Shown: positions 50,557 to 64,000 of the stretch, piece by piece
Layout of the letters: every line of letters begins with the position of its first letter
Position numbering within the stretch: position 1 is the stretch's first letter
Assembly (NCBI RefSeq): GCF_046630445.1
Contig: NC_092338.1
Location: 204,645,501-204,709,500 of the forward strand
Length of the DNA: 64,000 nucleotides
Origin: Rutidosis leptorrhynchoides
Taxonomy: Eukaryota > Streptophyta > Magnoliopsida > Asterales > Asteraceae
Direction of reading: 5' to 3'
Position numbers and translations under genes: made by a program
Notes under the pieces: generated by a model
The model's database searches: none
Told to the model about the DNA's origin: nothing
Seen by the model: only the letters and a program-made list of their open reading frames with translations

Positions 50557-52054
50557 GTAACATAAGTATTATTATAAATATTATCATTATTATTATTAAT
50601 ATAATCATTAATATTATTAAACTTATTATCATTCTTACAAAAATTATTATTTTGTTATCACTAAAACTATCAATATTATCATAAATAGATACTTTTATAT
50701 AAAAATACATTACGCTATACTTTTATTATTAAAAAGATATTAGTTAAGCTATATCAATCTATATATAAATATATACTAAATCTTAACATACGGTTTTTAT
50801 TATTAATGATAAGTAATAGTTATATAAAACATATAAACTAAATTTATCTAAATAACATATAGTATAACAAGTATATTTTTAATAACAAAATATATACATA
50901 ATTGCTCAATTACGATTATATGTTTTAATATATATATGAATAATATAGGTTCGTGAATCCAAGGCCAACCCTACATTGTTCAATGTCATCATATGTATTT
51001 TACTACAAAATACAGTATTGTGAGTTACATGCACTTTTATAAATATTTGAAGAAATAGACACAAGTAATTAAAACTACATTATATGGTTGAATGATCGAA
51101 GCCGAATATGCCCCTTTTGCTTGGTAGCCTAAGAATTAGTAAACCGATCTACTAATTGACGCGAATCCTAAAGATAGATCTATTGGGCCTAACAAACCCC
51201 ATCCAAAGTACCGGATGCTTTAGTACTTCGATGTTTGTTTTATCATGTCCGATGGATGTCCCGGAATGATAGGGGATATTCTTATATGCATCTTGTTAAT
51301 GTCGGTTACCAGGTGTTCAATCCATATGAATGATTATTTTTGTCTCTATGCATGGGACGTATATTTATGAGAAATGGAAATGAAAATCTTGTGATCTATT
51401 AAAATGATAAAAATGAATGATTATGATAAACTAATGAACTCACTAACCTTTTGGTTGACACTTGAAAGCATGTTTATTCTCAGGTATGAAAGAAATCTTC
51501 GGCTGTGCATTTGCTCATATTAGAGATATTACTTGGAGTCATTCATGACATATTTCAAAAGACGTTGCATTCGAGTCGTCGAGTTCATCAAGATTATTAC
51601 TAAGTCAATTATAGTTGGATATATTATGAAATGGTATGCATGCTGTCAACTTTCGATGTAATGAAAGTTTGTCTTTTAAAAACGAATGCAATGTTTGTAA
51701 AATGTATCATATAGAGGTCAAGTACCTCGCGATGTAATCAACTATTGTGAATCATTTATAATATATATGAACGGGTCCTTTCAAACGCCATCTTAAAATA
51801 ACCATCACCACCGTCTACCTGCTGCAGTTCGAATATCCATGGAGATGATGGTATAATATATAATGATAATGGTACGTGGAGATGCTCACAATAATGAAGA
51901 TGAAACAGTGATCCGTTATTTTTCTTTATACACTAGCACTTCCATCGAAACCCTACAGCTACACGCCGCTACTCTATCTCGATTTCTGTTTTCCTACACC
52001 ATCGATTGATCACCATAAACAAACCAACCTGTGATACTGTTTCGATCAAACCTT

Positions 52055-52059
<5 letters not shown>

Positions 52060-52137
<78 letters not shown>
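52060..52137. repeat. (TA)n array left of the inverted-repeat element
   Basis: Pure TA array that continues at 52869-53039 after the inserted element. The right arm has C interruptions (ATACATAT). Confidence 0.9.
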
Positions 52138-53042
<905 letters not shown>

Positions 53043-53720
53043 CCCTTTTCAATCGATGCCCAAAGAACCGAAACCCTACTATCGCTATGTTGGTTATATT
53101 TCTGTTCTTGTTTCTGTTGAAGAAAAAGATGATACAACAGCAACGATAAGATGATGATGATAAGATAAAGATGGTTTATGATAAATTCTTGGCCGTTATT
53201 TACTTCTGTTCTTAATTGGATACAGCTTACTATAATGATGAAGATTAGAATTGATGATGATGATTTGAACGAAGATGATGATGCTTAGAATAATGTTAAT
53301 CGATGTACAGTGATGATTATGGTGTTACAGTAAGATGATGATGATGATGATGATGCTGTATGTTGATCGAGGATAAAGATGAGCCAAGAACCGATGACCT
53401 ACTCTTCTAAATTTTTGTTTCCTTCTGTTGAAACCCAACAACTCCCAAATCCATCGATTAATATAATTAGACATGTTAACGGGCTGTTTAGATCCATTAA
53501 ACCGAATAGATGGATTTTCATCTTGGGCCGTATATAGTTGGTAGACTCACAAACTAGGTTTATTTGTTGGGCCGATTATGTTGGGCCTGATGAACGGGTT
53601 TTATTGAGTTGGAGAAGATAAGGGAAACACAAAGAAACACGGGTTAAAATGATTATTTCGGGTATTGAATCAGAAAGGTTGCAGACGGATCCATGGTTGA
53701 GGGTGTTGTTGAGTTTACGA

Positions 53721-53759
53721 GAGGTCACGGGTTCGAGCCCGGTTCGTGGCACTCTTTTT
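53721..53759 (+). other. B-box-like tRNA 3' half with T-run, outer solo LTR
   Basis: GGGTTCGAGCCCGGTTCGTG then CACTCTTTTT; partner of the copy at 50119. The wider LTR around it is otherwise gene-free, with (ATT)n arrays at 53797-53890 and 54030-54135. Confidence 0.5.
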
Positions 53760-53792
53760 ACTAAGAGTCTTGGAAGGTAGTTTTTATTACCA

Positions 53793-54135
<343 letters not shown>

Positions 54136-54676
54136 CATCATTATTATGAACACAATACAAATTACCATCTTAAATATTATTATAATTATCAAAATTGTTA
54201 TTATTATTATTATCATCATAATTATAAGTATTATATCTATTATTATTATCATTAGTATTACTCATGATATTATGATTAATTCTTATAACTTTAATAATAC
54301 TAACATTATGATGAAAAGGATTATTATTATTATCATTATAAAAAATAATACAAATTTTTATCATCTTCGTAAATATTAGTATTAGTATCTTTTAGTAAAT
54401 AATAGAACTGTTAATATTAACATAAGTATTATTATTTGTATTATCACGTGTATTATTATTATGTAATTACTAAAGTCAGTATTATAACTATCATTAATAG
54501 TAAAATTAATATTTTCACAGGTATTATTGTTAATATCACTATTATTATCATTAATAGGGTTATTATTAACATTATTACCTTTACTAGTAATATTAAGTAT
54601 TAACATTTTATTATTTTTGTCATTACTAAGATTATGATAGTATTACTATTATTACTATTTTTGACAAACAAATAAT

Positions 54677-54714
<38 letters not shown>

Positions 54715-56516
54715 ATATATTTAATACATAAAACATAACAAAAATTAATATCTTTATATACAAAATGAATATATGAAACATATATATATCCTATTAATAT
54801 AAAAAGGATATAACAAATAAATTTATATATATATTTGTTCGATTACAATTATGTATATTAATAAATATACAAATGATATAGGTTCGTGAATCCAAGGTCA
54901 ACCCTGCATTGTTCAGTATCGTCGTATGAATATTTTTACTACAAAATATTGGATAGTGAGTTTCATTTGCTCCCTTTTTAAATGCTTTTGTAATATATAT
55001 TTTTGGGACTGAGAATACATGCGCTGCTTTTATAAATGTTTTACGAAATAGACACAAGTACTTAAAACTACATTGTATGGTTGGATTACTATACCGAATA
55101 TCGCCCCTTCAAGTCTGGTAACCTAAGAATTAGGGAAATGGCCCCTAATTGACAAGAATCCTAAAGATAGATCTATGGGCCTAACAAACCGTATTCTGGA
55201 ATTTGGAATACTTTAGTACTTCGATTTAAATTGTGATTGCGATTGCCAATATTATGGCATACTTGCGAGTATGCGGGGGATATTCTATATGCATTATGTT
55301 AGTGTCGGTTACCAGGTGTTCATCATACGAATGGATTTTATACACTTGCGAGTGCAATGATATTTATGAAAAATGAGAATTTTGTGGTCTATTAAAATGA
55401 TAGAAATGAATGTTTATGATAAACTAATGAACTCACCAACCTTTTGGTTGACACTTGAAAGCATGTTTATTCTCAGGTATGAAAGAAATCTTCCGCTATG
55501 CATTTGCTCATATTAGAGATATTACTTGGAGTCATTCATGACATATTTCAAAAGACGTTGCATTCGAGTCGTTGAGTTCAACAAGATTACTATGAAGTCA
55601 TTTATAGTTTGGATATATTATGAAAGGGTATGCATGCCTGTCAACTTTCGATGAAATGAAAGTTTGTCTTTTAAAACGAATGCAATATTTGTAAAATGTA
55701 TCATATAGAGGTCAAATACCTCGCGATGTAATCATATGTTATGGTATTCGTCCTTATGGATTAGGACGGGTCGCTTCAGATAGTAGCCACGCACCTGACC
55801 TGATGATCATCTCAGACAGAGACGGGGACCCAGGGGAGATTCTAGCTCCACCTAGCCCAGGACTCCCGGAGCCACAGCACCATTCCGGTGGTGCTGTGAT
55901 TCCTGGGGGAAATGGGGACGGTCCTTTCTGTAATGAGCGAGGACATTGGGTCAGATGCCTTGCTGATGGACGTGTCGTACCGATCCCGCCTAGCAGATAT
56001 CGACTGATGACCACCGGTTGAGCAGATCCACCCTCAGATGATTCAGATGACTCATCATCCGATGACTTCAGCGAGGATGATTCCGACAATGATTCCGACG
56101 AGGACCCTGCGGAGAAGCCCGTGCAGCCACCCTCTACCCCGCCGAAGAAGCGGTATCGTTTCGATGGTACTGTTATTCCAGCGGTTAACGGAGGTAGACC
56201 GTTTGTGGACGTACGCGAGCAGTTGGTTAGGGTTACCGCTCGTAAGTGGGTTGTGCCTTACCCTGCTGACCCATTCGTGTGTAAGGCTTCTCGTTACACA
56301 CCATCTACTTCTGGTGCTGGACCGTCTGCACCACCAGCTCCACCAGCATCGTCTGCACCACCAGCTCCACCTGTATCATCTGCACCGCCTGCCCCACCAG
56401 CATCCCCCGACGTCGAGGAACTGACGAGGGAAGTGCATATCCTCCATGCTCGGGTAGCTGAGCTCGAGGACCAGGTGTCCCCCATGATGGACATTCTTTA
56501 CCCACAGTCACAATAG

Positions 56517-56817
56517 GGCTATTGTATTAGATTTCATTATGTAATATCGTTGGTAGTTTCATGTTTTACTCATGTACTGTACGAACCTTATGCGGATGTA
56601 TGTCACTTTCTTATTTAATGAATGGAACTTAGTGTTGTTTAATTTCTGTACGATGTTCTATTTACGTTACTATATGATGATTTTGTGGTATCTGTATCTA
56701 GTTGCATTACTTACTTAACATGCGATGTGTTGATTTCATGTTGGTTACCATATACCGTATTATTATTTATTGAATGCTGGATTTTGACTTAAGTCGAAAT
56801 TTCTGTTTCGAAGATCA
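56517..56817. other. Spacer between E5 accessory frame and gag-pol
   Basis: About 300 bp without a reading frame. The gag ATG at 56818 follows TCGAAGATCA. How gag-pol would be reached from the LTR promoter (splicing, re-initiation) is not evident. Confidence 0.5.
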
Positions 56818-57387
56818 ATGGCAAACGGAAGATCAATGCCCACAACAGCACAAATTGAGGAGATGATAACTGAACGAATAGCTGCAGCAATTGCGAATGT
56901 CAACCCCCAAGCTCCACCGGTTAACCAGCACAATCATAACGGGTGTACCTATAAGGAATTTCAAAGCTGCAAGCCCCACAATTTCAGTGGTACTGAGGGG
57001 CCGGTTGGACTAACGAGGTGGTTTGAGAAACTGGAAGCTGTGTTCCGTGTGAGCAACTGCTCAGAAATGAACAAAACTAAGTATGCCTCCTGTACACTGT
57101 TGGACGGTGCCTTAACCTGGTGGAACACACTTGCTCAGGCTAAGGGTATTAACGAGGCTTATGTTACACCGTGGGAGGAATTTAAGGGGACTATGATCGA
57201 GGAGTACTGCCCCAGAACAGAGATTCAGAAAATGGAAGCTGAGTTTTGGGAGTTGAAGGTTGTGGGAACCGATCTCGATGGTTATAACCGAAGGTACCTG
57301 GAATTAGCTCTGATGTGCCCCACGAAGGTTACCCCGGAATTTAAGCGAATGGAACGGTATTTGTGGGGACTTCCCAAGTCCATTTAG
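56818..57387 (+). pseudogene. E5 gag, N-terminal part
   Basis: 189 codons to the first stop. It carries the Ty3-type retrotransposon gag region, with CKPHNFSGTEGPVGLTRWFE and then LLDGALTWWNTLAQ. In the family this forms the virus-like particle. The frame continues past the stop into the zinc knuckles. Confidence 0.85.
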
Positions 57388-58536
57388 GGAAATGTCACCT
57401 CTTCAAAACCAGCTGATGTCCCAGAAGCTATGCACATGGCGCACACCCTGATGAACCAAATTACCAGCAAAGAACCAGAAAAGACGAAATCCAAATCGGG
57501 AACTAGTAATGAGAAACGTAAGTGGGACAGCAACAAGGGAAGGGTCTTTGATCAAAACCCAGCTAAGAGGCATGAAAGTTTCAAGGGAAACAACGACGGA
57601 AGGAACCCCAACCCGAACCCTAGCTCGAACCCTAACTACAAGGGTAGTCTCCCGCAGTACAAGAGATGCTACAAGCATCATATCGGGTACTGCAACGTGG
57701 TCTGCGAAAAGTGTAAAAGGACTGGGCATATCAGCAAAGACTGCAAGATCACCACCCCAACTGTGAAAACAAACCCTACTGGGCCAAGGAAATGCTATGA
57801 GTGTGGACAACAAGGCCACTTCAGGAATGAATGTCCCAACAAGAGAAAGGACGGCGGGCCAGCGCGTGAAAGAGCTTTCAACGTAAACGCAAGGGATGCC
57901 CGTGAGAACCCCAACTTGGTTACAGGTATATTCACTATCAACAATCTATTAGTTTCTGTCCTATTTGATACTGGTGCCGATAAGAGTTATGTATGTAGAC
58001 ACTTTTGCTCTAAGATAAATTGGTCGTTAGTTCCTTTAAAGGAGAGTATGCTTGTTGAGGTAGCTAATAGAAAACTTGAGAAAGTTGACCAAATTAGCCG
58101 AGGAGGTATTATCAACATAGCTGGTGTGGATTTCGAGATTGACTTGATACCCATCAAATTGGGAAGTTTTGACGTGATTGTCGGTATGGACTGGTTGACC
58201 AAGGTAAGGGCTTACATTATCTGTGGAGATACAGCTATTCGTATACCACACGAAAATGGTGAGCCACTGATTATTTACGGAGAGAGATGTAACTCGAAGC
58301 TGAACCTCATTAGTTGCATGAAAGCACAGAAGATCATGAAGAAAGGACGTCTTCCTATTTTAGCACATTTGAAAACATTAGAAACTGAGGTGAAGAGCGT
58401 GGATGATGTACGAATTGTGAACGAGTTTCCCGATGTCTTTCTGGAAGAATTGCCTGGATTATCGCCAACGAGGGCAGTGGAGTTTCAGATCGATTTAGTG
58501 CCAGGAGCTGCACCTGTGGCTAGCGCACCTTATTGA
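57388..58536 (+). pseudogene. E5 gag C-terminus (zinc knuckles) and protease
   Basis: Two CCHC knuckles: [14 protein letters not shown] and [14 protein letters not shown]. The retropepsin-like protease follows with its catalytic aspartate in [11 protein letters not shown] (Asp codon 57967-57969), and IVGMDWL further on. It ends at a TGA just before the reverse transcriptase. Confidence 0.85.
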
Positions 58537-59604
58537 CTCGCACCTTCCAAAATGCAAGAGTCTTCGCCTTGGGGCGCACCTATTTTGTTTGTGAAAAAGA
58601 AGGATAGATCTTTCCGCATGTGTATCGACTACCGCGAACTCAACAAGTTGACGATCAAGAATCGGTATCCCCTTCCCCGAATTGAAGATCTTTTCGATCA
58701 GCTGCAAGGATCAAGCGTTTACTCTAAGATCGATTTGCGATCCGGTTATCACCAGTTGAGGGTGAAGGAGAGTGATGTGATGAAAACTGCGTTCAGAACC
58801 CGTTATGGCCATTATGAGTTTCTCGTGATGCCATTCGGTTTAACCAAATCACCTGCCGTGTTTATGGATCTCATGAATCGTGTATGCAAGCCATACCTAG
58901 ACAAGTTCGTTGTCATCTTCATAGATGATATCCTCATCTACTCCAAAAGTGAAGAAGAACATGAGCAACATCTTCGACTAGTGTTGGAACTCTTGAGACA
59001 AGAGCAAATTTATGCCAAATTCTCCAAGTGTGAGTTTTGGTTGAAGGAAGTCCAATTCCTAGGTCATATTGTGAGCGATCAAGGTATCAAAGTTGATCCC
59101 ACAAATATTGAAGCTATCAGCAAATGGGAAACCCTCACTACTCTGACTCATATCCACCAATTTTTAGGTCTCGCCGGTTACTACCGAAGATTTATTGAAG
59201 GTTTCTCTCTGATTGGGCATCCTTTGACGGCACTAACTCACAAAGGGAAGAAGTTCGTTTGGGAAACCGAACACGAAACAGCATTTCAAACCTTGAAGCA
59301 GAAGTTGGCCACCTCGCCTATCTTATCACTTCCTGAAGGCAGTGACGATTTTGTGGTATATTGTGATGCCTCAAAAAATGGTTTTGGTTGCGTATTGATG
59401 CAAAGGACGAAGGTCATTACTTATGCTTCTCGCCAACTAAAGATTCACGAGCGAAACTACACTACTCACGATCTTGAACTTGGAGCCGTTGTTTTTGTAC
59501 TCAAATTGTGGAGACACTATCTTTACGGAACTAAAAGTACTATCTTCACCGACCACAAAAGCCTCCAACACATATTTGATCAGAAACAACTGAACATGAG
59601 ATAG
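58537..59604 (+). pseudogene. E5 reverse transcriptase and RNase H
   Basis: RT motifs in order: [39 protein letters not shown] and FIDDILIYS with the catalytic Asp pair at 58924-58929. RNase H follows with [22 protein letters not shown] and [11 protein letters not shown]. The active-site residues are kept. A TAG at 59602-59604 ends this open stretch in the RNase H C-terminus. Confidence 0.9.
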
Positions 59605-61201
59605 CGACGATGGATCGAGACGCTAAACGACTATGATTGTGAACTTCGTTACCATCCTGGAAAAGCAAATGTTGTGGCCGACACTTTAAGCCGAAAGTAG
59701 AGGATGGCACCTCTTCGTGTCCGAGCCCTGAACATCACCATTCATTCAAATCTCAATAGCCAAATCCGAGTAGCCCAAGATGAGGCTCTTAAAGAGGAGA
59801 ATATTTCTCATGAACACTTGAACATTCTCGTCTCTCGATTCGAGGTTAAGGAGACTGGACTCCGATACTTCGCCGGAAGAATTTGGGTGCCTAGTTATGG
59901 GGATTTGCGAAGGCTCATTCTAGATGAAGCCCACAAGTCAAGATATTCGATTCATCCAGGAGCCGGTAAAATGTACCACGATCTCAAAGAACAGTATTGG
60001 TGGCCAAATCTTAAGAAGGATGTTGCAACTTATGTTGGGAAGCGTTTGACTTGCTCGAAGGTTAAGGCCGAACATCAGAGGCCCTCTGGGTTACTTCAAC
60101 AACCGGAAATCCCGCAATGGAAGTGGGAAAGGATAACAATGGAATTCATTAAGAAACTACCAAAGACGATGGACGGATACGATACCATCTGGGTTATCGT
60201 TGACTGTCTTACCAAATCTGCACACTTCTTAGCCATGAAGGGAACGGATACGATGGAGAAACTCGCTCAACTATACATAAAGGAAATTGTATCTCGTCAT
60301 GGCGTGCCCTTATCGATTATTTCAGACCGAGATGCCCGTTTTGCTTCCAGATTTTGGCGTTCTTTGTAAGAAGCCTTGGAGACTCGTCTCGATATGAGTA
60401 CTGCGTATCACCCACAAACCGACGAACAAAGTGAGCGAACTATTCAAACTTTAGAGGACATGTTGCGTGCTTGTGTTATTGATTTCGGAAAGGCTTGGGA
60501 AAGGCATTTGCCACTAGCCGAATTTTCTTACAACAACAGCTATCATTCGAGTATTAATGCCGCACCTTTCGAAGCATTGTATGGCCGCAAATGCCTTTCT
60601 CCTATTTTTTGGGCTGAAGTAGGAGAAAAACAAATCACCGGACCCGAGTTAGTCCATGAAACAACCGAGAAGATTGTCCAAATTCAAGCGAGACTCAAGA
60701 CAGCCCGTGATCGCCAAAAGAGTTATGCCGACCTTAAATGTAAAGACTTCGAATTCAACGTGGGTGACCGTGTAATGTTGAAGGTCGCACCTTGGAAAGG
60801 TATGATCCGTTTTGAAAAACGTGGGAAGCCCAACCCGCGATACATTGGTCCTTTCGAAATCTTGGAGCGTGTTGGACCCGTTGCTTACCGTCTGGATCTT
60901 CCGACTCAATTGAGCTCAGTTCATCCTACCTTCCACGTATCGAATTTGAAGAAATGTCTTGCTGAACCGGAACTTGTCATACCACTGGAAGAACTTACGA
61001 TTGATGACAAACTCCACTTCGTGGAAGAACCTGTTGAAATTATGGTCCGTGAGGTCAAAACTTTGAAATGCAACAAGATTCCAATCGTCCGAGTTCGATA
61101 GAAATGCCAAACGAGGACCCGAGTCTACCTAAGAACGAGAGGATCAAATGATGCAGAAGTATCCTCACCTTTTCCCAACTCCTCCATCTACCTCAGCATA
61201 A
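59605..61201 (+). pseudogene. E5 integrase and chromodomain region
   Basis: The tail of RNase H ([16 protein letters not shown]) is followed by a TAG, then the integrase. In the HHCC zinc finger the first cysteine is replaced by Arg (CGT, 60043-60045; KRLTCSKVK). The core has its first Asp in [12 protein letters not shown] (60202-60204), the second in [10 protein letters not shown], and [13 protein letters not shown] with the Glu. A TAA breaks the core. The C-terminus has [13 protein letters not shown], then chromodomain-type text cut by a TAG at 61099 and a frameshift. Confidence 0.88.
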
Positions 61202-61237
61202 AATTTCGGGACGAAATTTTCTTTAACAGGTGGGTAA
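61202..61237 (+). other. Polypurine tract region of E5
   Basis: CGGGACGAAATTTTCTTTAA then CAGGTGGGTAA lies between the last pol codons and the 3' LTR, as in E1, E2 and E4. Confidence 0.7.
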
Positions 61238-64000
61238 TGTAACGACCCTGGATTTTCCGACTTATATTTATTAATATTTATTATTAATACTTGTGCATTA
61301 ATAAATGTATTCTTATACATTTTACTTGTTACCGTATTTGACTTTCCAATGTCCCGACTTGTCTTTGTGACACACGCTTTTCACGAATAATATTTCGAAT
61401 ATTATTTACATTCACAATTAGTTATTATTAATCATTTTTAATTAACTAATGTAAGTAGTTAATTACTTGGGCTTTTATTAATTTGTTGCTTACTTATACT
61501 TAGGCTTATATTATTGGACTTGGAAGCCCACCCTACATTACTTAATGGACTAACTAGTAAGCCCACTATTATGCTAATGATTCTTTAAGACTAAACATGG
61601 ATTAATTAGTTAAATGAGGAGACAAAAATGTTTCAAGCATGCATGACCATCTTCCCACATATTTAACTTTATACCTCATTCTAGCATTCACCATCCTCCC
61701 ACACTTGAAAGTTGAATTTTGACCTCCCCATTTAGTCCCCAAAATAGACGGTTTGTCTGCAAGGGGAGAGGAGTTCCATTTTTCAATTTTTGTTACTTAT
61801 ATGCTATTATTATTTCATTTCACACACACCTCATTCTTACACTACTTTCACTCTAGCTTTTCTCTCTAGATTATAAGTAAACAAACTTTATTTTTCTTTC
61901 TTTTTCTTCCTTGAAACCGAATTGTATCATCATCATTTCTTCTTGTTTGTTGTTTGTTGTTAAAGATCAAGCTTCTTAGTTTGTATGTTCACGAATCTTG
62001 CTTCTTCCATCCTTTGTTTGATGAGAAGTCAAGAACAAAGATCTAAGCTTGTTAGCTTATGGTTCTACACTTGAAATATTATAAAGATATAAAGATTATA
62101 AGCTTTAAGATCTTACTTGTGTTCATGTTTTGTAAACTTAAGGTTTATTTTCTTAAGATCCAAGCTTTAGCTTGAATCTTCTTAAGTATGAAACAAACAT
62201 GAACTTGTTACTTGTAACTTTAGTTTATTTCTTCATTTTATTTATTTATTTCATTATTGTATAATATTGGTTAAGTATTACTAGTTAAACTTGATCTCAT
62301 TTTTCCTGAAACTAAAGTTTAAACTTTGTAAGTTCAAGAACATAGAAGTTTAACTTTCTAGTTATAACTTCATACACTTATGTTGGATCTAAGTTTCTAT
62401 AGCTTATGGTCTTCCATTTTGTTTAAAACAAAATCTTATAAGCTTATATATATATTTTACAAGATTAAAATCTAAGTTTCATAACTTATGGTTTTATTAA
62501 AGTGAAGATCCAAGTTCTATAACTTAGGATTTAACTTAAGAACAAAGATCTAGACTTTCTAGTCTAGGATCTTTAATATCTAACTAAGATCTAAGTTCTA
62601 TAACTTAAGATCTTGTTTATTTAGTTTACTTTCAAGTTTATAGCTTAATATTACTACTAGAACTCGTGTATGTGTCGGATCTAAGATCTTGAGGTAACTT
62701 TGGTTCATCAACCTACTTGCAACCCATAAATGAGTTGTGCTACATATCTTAGACATACACTAGTGTCATGATGGTCAAAAATTGGTAAAGATGATGCAAA
62801 CACATCAATGAGTTGTACACTTGAAGCTATAAGCATCAAGGATGAGAACCGTGATGAGCATCAAGCACCAAGAATCCACCGGAACACTTTTCTTACTGTT
62901 TTTGGGATCTGATAAATAGCCTGGACTACTGGAAAAGTTAATTTACAGAATTTTCGGTTCGAGTAGATGACTTTTCATTTAGGACTCATCTTAATCCGAT
63001 TTACGGTTTAGGATTTATAGCCTTCCGAAAGTCACTACACCTTTGTAACGTTATGCTAAAATTTCTGACCTACTCGCACTTAAACCATCGCCACGGTCAA
63101 ATGAAGACGTGTTTGGTTCTGAAAATTATTCAATGGTTGGAAGACTCACATACGGAGCCATAGCCACTAACTACGCGTCTTTTCGATTTGTATAGAGGTC
63201 GTAGCAGCTGAACGAATCAGCCTTTGTTTCGATTTCTATTCTTGATTGAAAACTTACTTTACTTTTTACTTATGTTATTGATGATGATGATACTTAAGAC
63301 CTAATTTATATACTTTTAAACCTTTGGGAACGATTTACTGACTTAGTAACTTTTGACTTAGGTTGAGGACCTTCCGGACCAACTACTTACTTACTTATCT
63401 CGTACCGACCTTACTACTTATCACTGTGAGTTATAGCATCCCTTTTTACTTTAACTATTTTGGGAACTGAGAATACATGTGCATTTTACGTTTTACATAC
63501 TAGGCACGAGTACTTAAACTTTATATATGTGTGGGTTATACAATGGCATAAAATTTCCCCTTAGCTCGGTAACGTTTAGCCATTGGTCTATGAACCGGAG
63601 AACGCGAATCTTAGATATGGATCCATAGGGTTTGACATCCCCACTCGGGCTAGTAGCGCTAGCATTTAACGGGTGTTTAATACTTCGTAATCTTACGCAC
63701 TTGCCAAGTGTACTTATAGGGGGTAATATTACGTTAAGTTAGTTACCAAGTGCCCACAGTTGAACATATACTTTTCATACTGTTTTGAAACACTGAAATC
63801 TCGTGGCCTAACTTACATTACTGTTATACTTAAACTATAGCTCACCAACATTCACGTTGACATTTTTAAGCATGTTTTCTCATTTGCTTAGAGGTTTGAT
63901 TGCTTCCGCTGTTGTAGTATTGCTGTGTAGACACCCGCTGCTTCTGTTAGAGATGTCTCTGCATGAAACATTTATTTTGCATTCAAACTATGTTACTTTT
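61238..64000 (+). repeat. 3' LTR of E5 (partial)
   Basis: Starts TGTAACGACCCTGG; collinear with 43176 onward to the window end (2763 bp). Differences from the 5' LTR include scattered substitutions and an extra segment with ATCTAACTAAGATCTAAG at about 62577-62610. The last ~170 bp and the target duplication lie outside. Confidence 0.9.

Larger units (their letters stand above)
47805..51783 (+). mobile_element. Second solo LTR nested in the first (3979 bp)
   Basis: TGTGACGACCCGG..GGGTCCTTTCA, flanked by AACGT (47800-47804) and AACGC (51784-51788), four of five bases alike. Neither primer site nor PPT adjoins it. It has its own (TA)n array (47979-48040), a TGATGATGATG-rich section, tRNA-like boxes and ATT arrays (50200-50680). 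Confidence 0.75.
56818..61201 (+). pseudogene. E5 gag-pol polyprotein, decayed
   Basis: One frame runs from ATG 56818 to 61101 (1428 codons) with no frameshift. It is broken by stops at 57385-57387 (TAG), 58534-58536 (TGA), 59602-59604 (TAG), 59698-59700 (TAG) and 60367-60369 (TAA). At 61099-61101 a TAG followed by a one-base insertion moves the last 33 codons (61103-61201, ending TAA) into another frame, where chromodomain-type residues and MMQKYPHLFP can be read, with a further stop. Single-frame gag-pol is usual for chromoviruses. It once made the coat, protease, reverse transcriptase/RNase H and integrase of E5. At least four of the five internal stops are explained by single C-to-T changes. 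Confidence 0.9.

Overview
This window is nuclear DNA from a flowering plant, probably a eudicot with a large, retrotransposon-rich genome. The intron-bearing sugar-transporter-family gene, initiator-tRNA-Met primer sites, hAT/Harbinger/CACTA ends and long Ty3-type LTRs all point that way. The general style of the repeats reminds me of Asteraceae, but nothing here proves the family. It is very AT-rich, with many (TA)n and (ATT)n arrays. Only one host gene looks intact; almost everything else is nested transposable elements.

Layout. 1-5010: 3' end of a non-autonomous Ty3-like LTR element (E1), inserted into a broken LINE-type RRM open frame on the minus strand (5011-6290). 6731-7369: a Harbinger-like MITE upstream of the gene. 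7955-15783 (+): a six-exon inositol transporter gene, INT2-like, 577 residues, all splice sites GT..AG and all frames consistent. Its introns carry a hAT MITE with a perfect 8-bp target duplication, a tRNA-derived SINE with a 16-bp duplication ending 26 bp before an exon, a 36-nt poly-C run and a tandemly duplicated TA segment. 16256-17343: another hAT MITE, then a CACTA terminus split by a Tourist-like MITE. 17344-17938: the start of another LTR, cut off by the next insertion.

17939-43175: two non-autonomous LTR elements (E2, E3) in tandem, sharing one chimeric LTR (26679-30930). E3 is interrupted by a complete element E4 (32534-41073, target duplication TCAAG) and by a gag-pol element E5 (43176 to past the window end). 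E5 is a Ty3/gypsy chromovirus-like element. Its gag-pol region (56818-61201) keeps one frame through to the chromodomain region but has five internal stops and a C-terminal lesion. Its accessory ORF is split by a solo LTR (46589-55778), itself hit by a second solo LTR (47805-51783) and a telomere-repeat-bearing inverted-repeat element (52138-52868).

How it fits together. E1-E4 lack gag-pol, so they would need a partner in trans. E5 shares PBS leader, PPT and parts of the LTR with them, making its lineage a reasonable partner. E2, E3 and E4 share a ~182-codon open frame just after the primer site, an antisense gag-like relic, an internal PPT-like motif, and a sense-strand fragment that I read as a captured piece of a poly(A)-binding protein gene (RRM3/linker/RRM4). 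That captured fragment and the conserved accessory frames are the most interesting content. No restored gene is written here; only the breaks are described.
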